In this document: positions 11,335 through 27,460 of the stretch, in pieces
Layout of the letters: every line of letters starts with the position of its first letter
How positions within the stretch are numbered: position 1 is the stretch's first letter
Assembly: GCA_022316685.1 (NCBI GenBank)
Contig: JAKJHU010000062.1
Span: forward strand, 588,501-652,500
Length of the DNA: 64,000 bases
Direction of reading: 5' to 3'
Origin: Progne subis subis
Lineage: Eukaryota > Chordata > Aves > Passeriformes > Hirundinidae
Notes under the pieces: model-generated
What the model was told of the DNA's origin: nothing
What the model saw: the letters and a program-made list of their open reading frames with translations, nothing else
The model's database searches: none
Translations under genes and position numbers: made by a program

Positions 11335-14300
11335 CTGTAAAAGAAGATGGTACAGCTTTCCATTAAGACCCTGTGATGCATACATCAGTCAGCTAAATGC
11401 ACTATGAAATCATGACTATACAAAATCTACTTTCATGGCATTAAAACTAAGAGCCATTTCAGATGATCTCATAGAAGTGTACACTTCAGATAATTATCTC
11501 AAGCTTTCTATTAAAGCATGACATTAATAGCTGCCACTGAATTTCTGTAACTACCTTTTCCCCTTGCAAAGTTTTGATTTTTAAATTTATATCATTAAGC
11601 TCCCTCAGCTGGTCCCAAAAGCTCATTTCAATCACAGACTGATCCACAATGCTAAAAATAGAGTACAACGTTACATGTGGGGATCTTCATTTTATGTGGG
11701 AGAGACAGAGAGCTTTGCTAATTTTTCTCCAAGGACCAAATCCAGAGATCATTAAATTTTTATTTTAAAAGGTAATTTTTCTTTTCTTTTCAAAGCAAAC
11801 TAATCTATCAAGCTCAGCAAAGGTAATCAATATAAAATTATTACCAACTCAATTAGATTATAGAAGTCACTGTGTTAAGCAGTTTTAAAATACACAATCC
11901 AATCTCGCCATAACATTCTTATGATTTTACCATTAATAGCAATGATTCATAGACTAAGGTAAGTATTTAAAACACATTTACAAAGATAGCAAATACAGTA
12001 GGATTTGTTTTCATATTGTAAAGCAAGTTTTCATTAATTTGATTAGTGAAATACTAGTGAAATACTGAAATACTGAATATTAAAGGTGAACTGAAAGGCT
12101 TATTGCATTGAAAGTCTGCAGATTAGTGTTTTATTTACTCCTTAAGACTCTTGGTCACTGGATGTTAAGGAAGAAACATCGGAACACTGAACTTCTGTTA
12201 TGATAAACTTTCTTTCCAAAACCCATTTTCATGGATTTTTTAATATAATCACATAAATGGATGCTCAGAATTTCAGAATGAATTAAGCATTTCAGATTAC
12301 CTTTAAAAACTGTACACACAGAACTGTGGGTACTGACAATCATGGGAGAGCAGTAATAAAGGGGTGGGGGGAGAATCAGGAAATTATTAGAAACCAGATG
12401 GATTAGAAGCCAATCTGAGGGCCTAAAAACAGAAATGTGAAAGTAGCTTAAAGACAAGTAACATGGATTGTTCCCTTTTGTCCCCCTATAAAGAATCTTG
12501 TCATAAAAAAATAACAGTACTTGAATACAAGTACAAGTTTCAAGGTAATACTGCATGTATTACAGCTGAATATAATATGGAAAGATAAATTTGGACTTTA
12601 AAAAAATTGGTATACAAACCAGTGTGTGATCTTAACAGAAGTGATCTTTCAGGATTCCACTGTATGTACTTCCTTTACTAGAATTTCTGTACACCAAGCA
12701 CAAAAAAGTAAAATACACTTGGTAAATACACACATTCCCCGTTTCTCAGTCACTAGAGTTTAGTTCAAGAAGTAATTGTGAAATAACTTAAGACCTCAGA
12801 ACTTAACTCCTGGACGTTTACAGTACCAAGGCTCCCTGATCTGGTGTATAATACATTAGCAATCCTGATTTTCCAACGTCAAAAAGTTAAGTGAGGCTTA
12901 AGTTTACACTCAAGTAAAGATTCAAAATTAAGGTGTTACCTGTAAATGTTTGGGTCCAGAAGCAAGGCAGTATCTTTTGGTAGTTTTGATAAATGAACTA
13001 CTTTAGTTTTTAACTGATGTCGCTCACTTTCATTTACCCACACATCAGGCAGACTAGGAATAAATAAATAAAACAAAAACATTCAAAAATGATCAACTGT
13101 TTGTCTTACCACAAAATTACATAGTAAACTAGTACATATGAAGCAATTTTCACATTTCCCTGGTTAAAAAGCATTTTCACCTGTGTGAAGAAAGGAAGCC
13201 AATCGTTACAAGTCATACTTTGAAGCTTTTCAGGTTCTCAGTTTGAAAAGACACTGAACAGAATTTAGATTATTCCAGAAGTACATTCCAATGATTATGG
13301 CACTACATTCTCCACTGTAACGATTTAATGTGAAAATGGGTAACAGAAAAATCAACCAGATCTTTGAAAAGAATTAATTTTACTCGGTGGAAATTCTTTG
13401 ATTCTGTTCAATTAAAGGAGAGAAAACACTGCAGGCCCTGAACTTGGAGTTACACTAATTTGCTTACACCAGGCTCAAAGGTTTCAAAGACAAAATGCTC
13501 CAAATTTGCTGAAGTTAATTGTTTGATTATCCTCTTCTCTGAGTTTCTGGTGGGGCTTTAAAATTTTTCTACATGTCCTAGAATACAAAGATTAACTTCA
13601 GGCTGGGGGAGGAGGATGTAATTAAGGTGTCAAAGTCTTTGAAACAGGTTTCAAATTGAGAAGCCCAACACTCAAAACTAAATGTAAAGGCCCTTTCTCT
13701 GCAAAGCCGAATTTCACAGAATTTTGTAAATTATTTTACCAAATCTCTAATTTGCAGATTTTGCTTTGCATCAAAGTTAGCTGCAACTCAATTTCAATTT
13801 TTTGGGTAAGCTATTCAAAACATGAAATGAAACTCAGAACCTCTAACCCAGCAGGAAAAGGAGTTTCACCAATTAAACCTTTCAGGTTTCTCCAATTAAA
13901 CCTTTCAGATGAAGGAGGAAGAAAAAAAGAAAAAAACAACTGGGTAGAGGGGGAGGGAGAACAACCCAGCAGGCAATCCATTTATTCACTAAGTTTCATG
14001 GATCATGAAAGGTGGAAAAACATCATAGAAGTTTTTTAAATAAAGCCAAAAATCAGTTTTTAGACAACCAACGTTGGGAAGACACTTTCAGTAACAACAG
14101 TATGTTCAAGATACAAAAAGCAAAAAAGAAAAAACTTTTCAAATGCAGAGATTTGAAACACACAAAAAGGCAACACCTCAGTAAGCTGATTTACTGGCAC
14201 CAAAAACAAATTCCTGCTCTTAAAAAAACGCCAAACGAACAAAACAACTCCCACCCTCCCAGCCCAACAGAAGTTATTTCCCTCTTGGAGAGGAAAAGAC

Positions 14301-17300
14301 TTAAAGACTTGAGTTTACTTTTCCTGACCAAAACCGTGAACATATGGATATCCTGGAGAACTTGTACAGTCTCTCAAGAGGACTCAGTGTAGAAGCTAAA
14401 TCATCACTCCCAGCTCCATGGGGAAGGCTGAAGAGCCCAGTGGAGTGGAAAGCAATCACCAGGAGAGCATTTCACTTTCTGACAGTGTGTGCCAGGATAG
14501 CTCGGCATCTCCTCCGCTTGCATGGAATAATCAAAATGAACCGAACACTCAGTAATTCAAAACTCCATCATTCAGTGCCTGAAATACACACTCTGTCTAC
14601 CCAAGGTGTGACAAACAGCAATATAAAACACATTATTCCCCTGACCTGACCAACCAAATATAAATTCCATTGGCAATGCCTTAACATTACTGACCAAGCT
14701 TCTTCTCCAAAGCAGAGATTCTAATACTGAATTCATCCACATGAGTAAAACTCATTTGACTTTGTATTAAAAAAAAAAAAATAGTCTTTATTTTTCATGT
14801 TCCCAGTGTTGCATATTCCTTAATGCTTATCTTAAAAACAATATTTTCAGAATGCTGATAGATATAGTACTTCCATCTGTCCTAAAAGGAATCAAAAACG
14901 TGCCCATTTTATAAGAATATTTTAGCTTCTGTCTCTCAAGACGAACTGAAACCTATTAAAAATATACATGCAAATTTAACTGAAGCCCAAAGGCTTGAAA
15001 GTGAAAGTAGAAATCAATAAACTCATTGTTTATTAATTTCCAAACTTCCAAATTACTTTTTGAAGAGCATTTTTAAAATATTAACTTTAACTCAAATATT
15101 GAAAGGCACAAAATAATTTAACAATGGTTCATTGATCCCCCTGCAAGTCCTTCCCCATTTAAAACGTATCACTAGCAATATACTCACATGTCCTCTGGTG
15201 TCCAATGAAGCAAGAGTTTTATTTTGCCAGAATCTTCTTTTCTTTTAGCTATTACCTATAATAATTACAAAATCATAATTAAAACCAAATCAGGTTTTTT
15301 TACTCAAAAGTTGTTGTTCTTCATGTTCTACTAGACATTCACAGAAAGCAAACTGTTATACTCCTTGAAAGTGGTGCATCTGCAATAAATAAACTCTGAA
15401 GACTTGGAACTGTTTTGCAAAGAACTTAAATCCATTTAAGTTTTCAAGTGAAAAGCACAATTCAGCCAGAAGATGTACAGTTAATACAGCTTTATTTGGA
15501 AATACTCTTACTATACTCTCTAGATTTCCTGCACTGTCCCAAAACCAAAATGGAAATTCAAAGGAAACGTGCATCAAGGTTGTCTCAAATCTCACATGGA
15601 GTTTTGCTGACCTCTTCTGGAAAAAGAAAACAATTTCACACTGTAAACTCATCTCACTGTAGGCATCTCACTGTATTCATTTACTGTCTTGCGAGGTTTC
15701 AATATATTGAAATAATGTAACCATTTAAAATACATGTGGCCACTGAACTGAAATACCTAAAAAAGCTAAAACCAGAGAACAGTTTAGTGTTCAAATGCTT
15801 CAGAGAATTAATTCAAGCCACTTCAAAGGTTGGGGATGGCATGACAGGGTAACAGTTTTTATATAGGTTACATTTTTTAACCAGTGTAATACCTGTTCCT
15901 TAGTTTAACTAGACATGCTTGACTTTTTCCATCTAACATTTCACAGAATTAAAACACAAAGAATTTGACTCAATAAAAAAAAGCATGCAGAAAAAAAAAA
16001 AATCATCATCAAGGCAAAGGTGTATTCTGGATGGCAACCACTTTTCTTCAAAAAGGCTTTCTTAACGACTGCACTCTAAATGTCTCCCTATCTACAATGA
16101 AAAGCTTGTGTTAAAAAAAGCGTATCTAAGAATGTGCCTTTTCAGAGAACATGAAAGGTATCTACAGTGACTGCCTAGAAATTCCTTATATTAGAATATC
16201 TGCCCTGAAATACACTGCATTGTGCTGACATTCTTCTTACGCTGTGTAAAGCATTTATGTCTGTTTTCAGACAGCTTGGCAATTTCATCTTCCTGTTTTC
16301 CATCTTTCAAATGAATGTCTCTGATAATTACACATTCTTTCTTCATCTCAAGGTGGACCACACAAACTTATTATGCCATTTAGCCAGTCACCATTCAAAT
16401 CCCATGTCCTAATGCCTTCAAGTGATGCAAAATGAGAAAGTGTTTGCATCTGAGGTATCGTTAGCTCAGGGGAACAGTGCACAAAAACAGCTCCCAGCCT
16501 ACCTTTCCTTTTGAAAGCTGATTTTAGGCTGAGTCTCATCAACAAAGCTGATGTCCAGCACAAACCAGCACACCAAAATACAGCAGCCAAGTGCAGCATA
16601 GGGCTGGAATCCTAGGGCAGCTCTCCCACAACTGAGGTCTAAAGCCATTTCAGATCTAATCAGCCTCCTGCCATCGCGAGTGACGCATGCACGGATGAGC
16701 TAAAAGGATTTTCACCACTTCCTTCAAGTCAACGTGAAGCAGTTTTAGAGCAGATTCCTCCCTCTAATTCCACCTCCTTATGAATTATTCCAATAGCCAG
16801 AGCTGTTCTTCCTCAATGGAGTAGACTGCCCGGATAACCTTTCAGATTAAAGCAAGCTGGGAATTGGAAGAGAATCTGCTTTCTCACAGCATTGTAAAAT
16901 CCACGCTGGCCAGGGAGACTAGAATGAGATTTAAATACAATAACAGCTAAACCACCTGCAATCTCCACTTGCAGCTGGTGGAAAAAGTACATAAAGTTCA
17001 GTAGAAATAATTTGGAAAAGGTTTCTAATACAGGCCACAGGTATTTAGAACAACTGGTCTTGCAGAACAAGGTGAAGGTTTCATGCATACAAAATCATCT
17101 TTTATGTATGGAAAGAGACCAATAGTTCAAGAGTTTGAATCCCATACTAAGATTAAGCTTTAGCTGAAGACTTCAGCCAGCACTCCTTGTATGGACTATC
17201 CTACCAATTTAAAACCATCCCTCCCCATTTTGTCCCATCTCTTCACTTCTTCAGCCAAGTGTCCACCTTTAACACGTCCTCACCCCAAGAAAACCTGAGG

Positions 17301-20300
17301 CTATTCAACTTTCTAAACTTCTGATTCTTCTACCCCAATTCAGTACTTTATCCCTGCTTTGAACTCTTCTAAATTAATACTGATGTTTTTCCTATCCAAA
17401 CACAGGTTCCCTACTTGGTCCTTGCCTCCTTCCAGCAATCCACCAATATTTTGGTGCTAAGTTTATTAAAAGAAAAAAATGGGGAAAGGAATAATATCAT
17501 TGAAGAATATATCTTTTAAGCTAGAGAAAATAAAAGGGAATAAGCACATATTTTGGATAGCATCTTTACATATTCAATATACCATTTTATACACCAAAAA
17601 TATTTCTTGTGATACACTAGCACCGTCACTCATGACCACGGCAATGCCATCTGAACTGCATTCTTACTAAGAATATAGAACCAATTTTATTGTGGAACAC
17701 AAAGTTGCTGTTAGATATTCCCCAACAGGAAATGTTGCAATCCATTCAATCTGTGAGCTAGGACAACTATCACCAATACTTCTTCAAAGTTCATTTACTA
17801 ACAGCAGTGGACAACTCAGGAACATAAAAGAGCCACTATTGCTTATTTCTGATTAAACGTCTACAGCAGTAAGAGGAAAACAGAAATCGGAGAGATCAGA
17901 TTTTTTTAGACATACAGGTAAAGAAACATCACATATATACTTACAGTACTATGAAATACAACACTGTGGCCTTTTCCTAAACTTTCTATATGTGCTGAGA
18001 GATTAAAGCAGATGGCTCGATGTCTTATAGCATCCAGTGTTTGTGCATCAAAGAAGTCATGAGGTCTTGCTGGAAAAAAGAAAAAGGGATCCTTAGTGTT
18101 CAACACATGCAAGCATTTAAACACATTCAAGCATGTAAATAGATCTGAAGTGTCATTAGTAAATCATTTATTATGTCAGTAGCTGCAAACATTAATTTCA
18201 CTGAGAGGGAGAAATTATTCCTAGAGAGGCACAATTCAAATTTGGTCAAAATACACTCCCTGTGGATGAAACAGCTATTTCCAAAAATGTAGCCACACAC
18301 ATTCATTTCAGTTTCAATAATGCTGAATAGTCAGGTGAACAACTCTATGCTATTATATATTTCTTTCTATGTACAAGTTATTAGTAAATATTTTCTACCA
18401 AAGAAGTACCAACTGCATGCAGCGCATATTATCCTTCAATTTATAGTGAGTAAGGCACAACTAACACCCATCTGAGATTTTACAGCTGGTATAAAACCAG
18501 CAGGCATTATAAAGATCTTTTGCTTTTAGAAAAGGATTTTTATTGTTAAGTGTTTCTTGAACAGCAGAAAGATTATTGAATTTTGATTTAGGGTGTAAGA
18601 GAAAGTCTATCTACACTAAAAGCACCTAAACTAAAAAATAATTGCTATTAAGAACGTATTTGCATATATTAGAAAAAATTCTCAGAAAAGTCTTTAAGTG
18701 TATCATATAAAACTGTAATAACATTACATTAGCAAAAAAGTCTGAATGAACATATTGAAGCCTTACTTGAGAGTAGCAATTTATTAAATAACACACTGAA
18801 ATTAAGAACTGGTGTTACATAATCAACTATCAACCCTGAAATCTATGCAAACAGTGATTCAAACTTCTGTTGTCTTCATCTAAACCAGCTTCTATATTCC
18901 TGTATGCATTATTTCAGAATGAACTACAAATTCCACTTGGAGCTGGCATTTGCTGCACTCCTGGGGCTGATTGTTGGTAAGCATTCATCTGTACATTCTG
19001 TTCTGTCCCTGCTCCATCTCAGTTGGACACTGCCAATTAGGAAATCATCTCACTGCAATGTTTTCTCGCTCTGAGTGGCAATGTAGGACCACAGCTCATG
19101 CTGCAGGTGGTCATATAAATATTTGATAAATAAATATGAGGGTGGAAAGGAGAAGAAAGGAAAACAATCCTGAATTTTTGCTTTCAGTTTCATGCAGCAG
19201 ATTTCTCCAGGATTTGCATTCAGCAGATTGAGAAGCAAGGGCACAATTTTTCAAAAGTGTATGAATTATTTAACTTATTCCTAAGTGTTAGTGTTCTATT
19301 TTCTATGCATCTTTCCCCTGAAAATGATTTTGAGGAATTTAAGTATCTTCCTTCCTGCTTAATAATACAAGTTTCAAGTACACATCAATTCTTCAAATAA
19401 ATTACATCATCACATCAATAACCCACCAAATGAAAATCCATGCCTTACCTAAGTAACAGAGTCTTTCTCTAAATTTTATGAACAGTAAGCTTCCTTATCT
19501 CTTTTATATTCCTCCTGTGAACTCGATTATCATGCTTATTAATAACTACAGTGTCACCTTTCAATGAAAAAACAAGTGACAATGTTGTATTCAATGCAGG
19601 TTCAGCACAGCAATACTGTGACCTATTTTAGAGGTACACACTTGCAATATACTTGGTTTTAAATGCCACTCTGCAGGAATGAGGGAACATGTAAAAGGCC
19701 ATCTAGAATTGAAGCAAGCCACAGACTCTAATCCTGAATTTTTCTGTATCACAATTTTTAAGACAAATAAGATCTCTGTAGCACTGTGAATGTAACCAGC
19801 TAAAAGGGTGCCACCAGTAAAACAAAATGCTATGATAAAAGGCTGATTTACAAACTTAAAAGAACATGCCTGGTATACAGAGAGGATAAAAGAAAAGTAA
19901 AACGTTTTAAAATGGCAAGATGTTAAAAAAGCAATTAAGTAACAGCAAAAATTCTCTTTATAATTTAGGTTAGGAGATTGTATTCTCATCACATATACCT
20001 ACAGGAAAGCATCTTTTTTCATTATACATTCTCTCCCAGAAGGGTGTTACCTTCAGATATAAACCAGGAAGCAAATGTATAAATTTGCTCTACTTTAACT
20101 ATTAAGAATTTATACATGAGGGTACTTCAGTAACAGCCATATATTGGCCATTAATAAATGTCAATAAATATTTAGTAATGCACTTACACCTTTAAAAAAG
20201 CCAAGGTCTAATAAAATCATGAGGTAGAAAGAACGTGCTGACAACATCTTCTTCCAGAAACAAACTGTTTTGTGCTGAAAAACTGTCAGCTTTTGTCAAA

Positions 20301-23300
20301 TTATTATCTGCAAGTGATTTAACAGCTTGTCCACTATCAAATGGCATTTTGTTTTACATCCAGGTCATTAAGCCCTTTCAACCCTACTTGCAGAGAATCT
20401 GACACGTGTTAAACACCTCTCCTTTTGGGAATTTAAAAATATCTAATTTAAAATCCAGGTTCTTCGCTTTACATACTCTAAACTGAAAATACATAATGAT
20501 GTTAATTGTGTTATTTGGGCTTCTTAGATAAGGGTTTTGCTTTCCCCCATTCCTCTTGTAAAGACAAACCATACAAACTTGCACACTTCATTTTTTAACT
20601 AAAACTAAGCTAAGAAACAGAGAGATAAGCAAAATTGTATCAGCCCTTTGTCACGTTCACTAACAATAATCCACAGGAAGTTTGGAAGGAAAGCTGCCAA
20701 TACTTGGCATTTTCAGAAAATGCCATCAACTTTGGATACATTTCTGGGTCACATACCCTCTGGAGAAATACATTACAGTAGTCAGTTCCCAATTCAGTTA
20801 GAGATGATTTCTGCCTTACGGCAAAAGTCTACAGCCAGCATTGCATTTGTCTCAAGAGGCAAGAAGATAAGAAATTGCTCAAGCAGCTGTCACTTTTCCT
20901 CCTGTGCAACACTTGATCAAGACAGCAGATCATTCAAATACTACAGCCTGGTCTTTAACATTCCCACAATATTTATTATTTACATTTCTTGACAAAAAAA
21001 TTCATTCATAAATTCTGCAGCAAATTCTTACTACAGCGACAGCATCTTAGCAGGTGATTTGAAGTTTTAGTTACGAAGTTCTGATTTGAAATTTGTACAT
21101 CATATAATATATTATGATGTTTATCAATTACTAATAAAGTACCAACCTGAAAAACTACTTCTGCATATAGTGGAAGTGAAAATTAATTAAGATGCATTAA
21201 AATCAGCCACCTAACAAAATCAATATGGAGAAGCAAGCTAACAAGAAGCAAGTCAGGAACCCCTAAAAATGAAAATTTTCAAGTGACCAGTCTTAGACAT
21301 TTACAGTTTGAGTAACACAGTCAACAAATCATGATGATCCTCAAGGAACCTGCAATTATCTCAAGATGTCTCTCTCATAACATCTACGATGCAAGAAGAC
21401 CCTGCAAAGTGAGCCCATAACCGTTCACTGATCAGCCTTCCCTCCTGCAACCTTCTCACTTACACAGATTTCCACAGGGAAAGGGAAAGATCTTTGAAAA
21501 TCAAATACTGAAAAGGACAGAAATAGTCTTCTAATTTCTTGAATTAGAAGAAATCTAATTGAAATTAGAAATCTCTACTTTTAAGATGCATTTCACAATA
21601 CAATTTGCTAATATATATATTAAGAAAACCCAGTCATACCCAGCAGCTCAGAAAACTTTTCAGGATTCCAGCTGATAATGTAACTTCCCATGAACTTCTG
21701 CATGTAAGGCAGAAACATAACCACTGCTTTATAAATTTCCATCAAGTTCCTTAAAACACAGGAATAAATCACAATTGTGTGATAAAGAGCAACCACCTAA
21801 GACCACTGGTATGTGAATCCATTGTTGCAGTACCATTTGAATAACTGGTAACTGTATTTCTTCACAGGAAGATAAAGATGGATACAGTTACATGTTCTGC
21901 TACAGAAAGAGTTTTGGAGAAATAAAACTGTGGACAGTATGAGATTTAAAATGTCCAGTGGTTCATAAAAAAAGGCATCTTGTGCTACTTTGCAACACTG
22001 TACGAGGGATTTTGCAGCACAAATAAAAATTCCTGTACGTTTTTTTCTTCACCTGTTGACATACCAGCAGAAAAAAATGAAAATGTCTCCTCTAATAGGC
22101 AGCTGTCAGAGTAACACTTTACTATTAGCAAATGATCAGTTTGGTACTGGAGAGCTGCATCCAAAGCAATTATAACCCAAAGTGAAATATTTTAACAATT
22201 GCCTAATTTTTCCTAAGTATTCCTGCAGATTAGAATCTCTACAGAAATTTGGATGTTTTATGAGTCTAATGCTAGGACAACTCAGGAATCAAACCAGCAG
22301 ATCCAAATGGACTAGAAGAGGTACTGGGTAAGTGATTATTTCTTGCTAGAGGAAACAGTTCTCACTTTAAATGACTAATCACACCGCTCAGCACAGCAGT
22401 TCATATAAAATTAATGAACATCAACTACGTGGAGACAGATTAGAGAAACACAGCAAGTCAATTCTGCCCAAAATTAGATCTTGGTTATGCTCATAAAACT
22501 GTCATTAACATAATGAAATGTTGTGCTCTAAAAAAAGCTTATATAACACGCATTTTTCTCTATGTGAATCTACAATCTCTGTCTGAATTTCAGATCTCTT
22601 CAGCACTAAACAGGGCACTTCCCAACAGTAATACAGTCAGTAAACAAAATGTGATTCTGAAATGAAAAGCTTCTTCCAATTGGCAGCTCCAATCATTACT
22701 CACAGGAAACTCATCTTTTTTCCTTGACACAACAGAGATTTACCCTGAAAAGGAACACAAACAGGATCTGGAATTGTTTTCTTCCCATCACAAGGAATGC
22801 CAACCCTAACAGATTTAAATCTGCAGAGAAACCACCAGAGTGAGGAGGAACTTTCACTCTAAGACAAACCTTCCAAGAACTTCTGCTTCTGCGAAACACT
22901 TACGTAGTGATCGTCGTCTCTTGTTCTTCAATTTTCTTCTTTTATTCATTCCAGCTTTAGATGGAGATTCCTCTTTGGCCTTGGGCTGGCTGGCAACTTT
23001 TGAAGAGTTCTGCTGGCTGAAGTGTGTGGGCACATGACGGGCAAGTCCTCCCTGAGATGCAAAGCTGGCATTGCACCCACCAACTACACACTGGTGAGAG
23101 AAAACAGAGCAACTGATCAGTGGCTGTGTGGCACAGGAGCTTCAGAGATCTTGGTTTGACTTTTCTGGCTCAGCTTCCGACACACTATAGCAAAACCAAA
23201 TTCTTAATGACCATGCAATTCTTAAAAAGAAAAACAAAAACATACTTTAAAATACACTTGCTTGGAGTTTTTAATTCTCAATAATTATTTCATAATACAT

Positions 23301-26300
23301 TATTTTTTATGCCATGCTGTATTTTACATTGCATAGCATAAAATGAATCTCAGTGCATCGGCAAACTTTCCACAGAAAACAGGCTTCTGAAGAACTTCCC
23401 TCCTCAGAGACCAACATTCCCTTGCCTATCAAAATACTGCACTGTTACTGTTTCTCAACACCTCTCCAATGCTCTGCAGTAACATTCTCTAACATCCTCC
23501 TTTCTTGTGGCAAGGCAGAAGTAACAAATACATCCTTACCCACATTAAATTTGAAACAGCTTAATGCTCTTTGCAAACAATATAAAAAGCCAATGAACAG
23601 CTGCCTTACAGTTCTGTCTAACTTCAGTTAAGTTAAAGTAACAATTATTTATACATTCATTTTGGGATGCTGCTTTTACTTCAGGAGCATTTAAGGTAGT
23701 TCTCATTTAAAGGAAATGCCCTCTCTCAACAGAAAAATAAGATCCAACAATAATCAAGCAGAAACACAAACTGAATGAGCAGCAACTAAGCTTGTACTGG
23801 TTACAATTACTGGTACGTGCCTGGTTCATGTTTACAGTTATTTCATTTGCAAATTAAGTATTTAAATTATACCACTTGGAGAGGGAAGCACAATCCTTTT
23901 CTATTGTGCTCTGAACTTATATGGGTAATAGAAAAGTGATTTTAGGATATGCATTTCATCACTGGCTGCAATTAGCTGTGTACCCATATGATTGATTTTT
24001 CTTTGGATCCACACAGTAGCAGTAGGACAAACGAGTGGATCAGCCAGCAGCAAAAAACCTATCACCAGTCTAAATTATTGGAAAGTTCTCCTCCTTCCAC
24101 ACCTGCCTGGCTCCTTCCTTCCCTTCCCATTTCTCAGCTCTTTCACTTCCCTTCACAGCCAACTGAGGCAGCTCCAACAAGAGCTTGGGAATAAGTAATG
24201 CTGCTGCAACTATAGCCATAGTGCTACATCATTTTGAAGTCTAAGGATTAATTCCCAAGCTTACAGTAACCTGCCTCACGCCTGCACATTTGATTGGAAG
24301 ATAAGGAAATAGCTTTAGAAGTCCACACGTCCCACTTTTTGCCCCTAAACCCCAACTGTGCTGTTTTCTAACAGTGGTTGCATAACTGAAAAGTCTATTT
24401 CTGCCTCAGACTTGGCAAATGGTTTTCCATGATCAGAAGTAAAATACAGTGACCACAAAGAGAAAAAAATGTGCTGTCCCCAATAGCTTAATACTTGCTA
24501 TAGGACTGAAATACGTATGTAGATTTCAAGACAGTAAAAGGCAAAAAATGGAAGGACGTTTTTCACCTTCTTTGTGTGTGTGTTTGTTGTGTTTCAAAGG
24601 GAAGAATTCTTAGAGGGAATTAGTTCACTACTTAGAGAACTTTCTCTAACTCAAACTTAAAACTCCCTGACAAAAAGCTCGAGGAACCTTCACGTTCCCC
24701 GTCTCCCCCGTTAATAAGCATCTCAGGAATTGTGAAGATTTCTACCAAAATCCCCCCTCTGCCTTTTTACCTTGCCCTAAGATTTCCCATGTTCAAACAA
24801 CAGCAATACTGTTTAGTTAGACAGTAGTGACTTATAGTGGAAGAGATTCCACACCTGTGAATCCCAACACACTGTGGATGCTGATCTCATTTACACTGCA
24901 ATAACTCCAACACAATTTTCGTTATTTTAAGTTCATAATGAACATTAAAATTTACACTTACAGAACCACAGGGTGGTTTGGGTTGGAAGAGTCCTTTAAA
25001 AGTCCAAGCTGCTTGCTGTGGGCAAGACCAGCATCTAATAAATTAGATCGCTAAACCCTATCAACCTGACCTAGAACCCAAACCATTAATTTTTATGAAA
25101 GATGATTTAACTCACAATCAACAGATAGGTGTACAATGTATGTTTGCATTAGTTTAAACATTTTTTGCTCTTTTTTTTTGTCCTTGAAATAGCTGTTTTG
25201 CCCATAAAAAGAAGCTTCATGAGACTAAGCCACAAAATCTAAATTTAGGATTAACTTTCACTAATGTGCTCCTGACTTCAGATTCCAGCTCTTTCTGATC
25301 ACACAAACACTGTCAGGAAAAAAAAAAAAAAACAACAAACCCAAACGCAAAAAAAGCCCATAGCCTGAAATTCAGTCACACTGAGAAATTAAAGTTTTAG
25401 TTTTACCACTGCCTCCTAGAGGACAAAAATAACCTAAAACCTTGGTAGAGTGCATGCATTACCATATTCCAAGTTACATATAGTATCAAAAAGGCAATAC
25501 CTTGGGGAAAAAAACCACAAACTATGTGTCAGGCACTCCTCTAAAACTTTTCAAACCATAACTGCCTTTCTTGTCAAATGGGAAACATTGTTTTATGACA
25601 AAATGCAGGCTGACTCACAATGTCAGAACTTTTTTCTTGTCATGTAGAGAGCAAACAATCACAAATATTCTATGCAGATTATCTACAGAAGCTATCGCTA
25701 ACTCTTCTTGCTCTACCCAAGTTTTACTTTCAAACTCCCCAAACCAACATCCTTAGATCTCAATATCTGCAACCTGAAACTAGAATTTTTTTTTTCCAGA
25801 AAGAGTATTAATAGTACAACCACAGTACAAAATATTTGTAGAAATTATTACATTCAGATTTTGTGTTCTTTGAAACTACCTGATCATGTCTTCAAATAAT
25901 CAACAGCTGATAGATCAAAGATGACAGAGAATGCCTTTGTAGTAGACAGGACATAGCAGAATAGGAGAATGAAAAAATCTTACCTGTTTGCTCTTTTTTT
26001 TCTCTAAAATAATATATCCAGCAATCCGTTACTAATGGGTAAAGTCTCTTCTCTCCAAAGATAAAGGAGCAGTTCAGGCTGTCACTTCAGGATCTCTGGA
26101 CGGTAAGTCACACCAAATCAGCTTCCCACCAGATAATTACATAGCTCTAGAGGGCTTCTAATAAATCAAACTCAACTATTATGCACAACTTTCAACCAAT
26201 CTTTTCATTTTCCCCCCAAAACCTAAATCTCAAAATTTTGCATTGAATTTGAAACACAACAGATTGGGTCCGGATTGGTGGATATGTTACTTCAAGAGAA

Positions 26301-27419
26301 AGTAAGTAAACATGTAAGAAGTTTAATTTCTCCAGTGTACCCATACCCACCATTATTAATGGGCAGTAATGACCAGTGACTTTAACAACCAGGATATAAA
26401 ATATCTAGCAATGCAGGCTTTTGTTCTAAACTCAAAATAACCAAATCTCCTATTTGGGTTATTTAACATGTGATTTTCTTTCTACTAAATCTAACAGTAA
26501 TAGTTTAGATATCTGGATAAACTTATTGTTTCATCATCTGAGTGTTTGGGCAGAGCACCTTTACATCTGCAATGCTCTAATGGACAGAAAATATTCTGCC
26601 TAGAGAGTAACAGACATGAATTCCCAATGAAGACTGAAGCTGCTTGCCTGTGTTTTCTACATTTCACCACGCAACACTCTACTGAGAGTTGTACCCAATG
26701 CAGTCACCCCTTCATGAATTCTGGAAGTTACATGGAAGCACCAAAATCCATTCCCACATGCATCCTCATAGAATCAACCACATTTAGGTTGGAAGAGACC
26801 TTCAAGATCATCAACCTCAATTTTAACGCTAGATGCAATTATTATATATTTTTATTATTATTTTATGCAATTATTTTGCATTAAATCTCCCACTATTTCA
26901 TGCTCATCTATCATTTGTCCTTTCATCTTTCATTTGTCCTAAGAGTTCATCTGATGCGTCTTCAAGTAATTTTTAGTGCCAAGTAATACTTGACTAATTT
27001 CTTTTTTCCCATGCTGGAAAACACAGGTTGTCACAACTCCTTTAACTATTCCAACATTTATTACTTTTAACAGCCAAATTTAGGACAAGAAAGATGGAAT
27101 ATCATCATCCACTTTCTCTTCAACTCATCAAGGACTGTTTGTTGAAACCAGGATGTTTTCTAACTCAGCAGATTATTCCTGTCTATAAGGTCTGAGAGCC
27201 AAGTTGCTGAACCCTCAACAGGACCAGCCCTGCATGCTGATGATACGCCACAATATTCCACTGGTTTCTAAGAAGCTGCAAAATTGTGCAATAAGAGATC
27301 TAAAAAAGAATAATGTTGTGGGTTTTCTCTCTCAACTCTGTCTGTGAAATCACACACAAAGATGGACATACTAAATGTTTTTGGAGAGGATACCTATATT
27401 CAATGAATGTCTTCAATGA

Positions 27420-27460
<41 letters not shown>

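Noticed and set aside
13656..14649. Cluster of overlapping 100-127 aa plus-strand ORFs in intron 6
   Set aside because: Different frames, Lys/Asn/Ser-rich, no domain, no conserved splice structure; most likely chance.
27421..27458. A38 as the tail of a processed retrocopy
   Set aside because: The flanking sequence shows no recognisable spliced gene, target duplication or SINE body.
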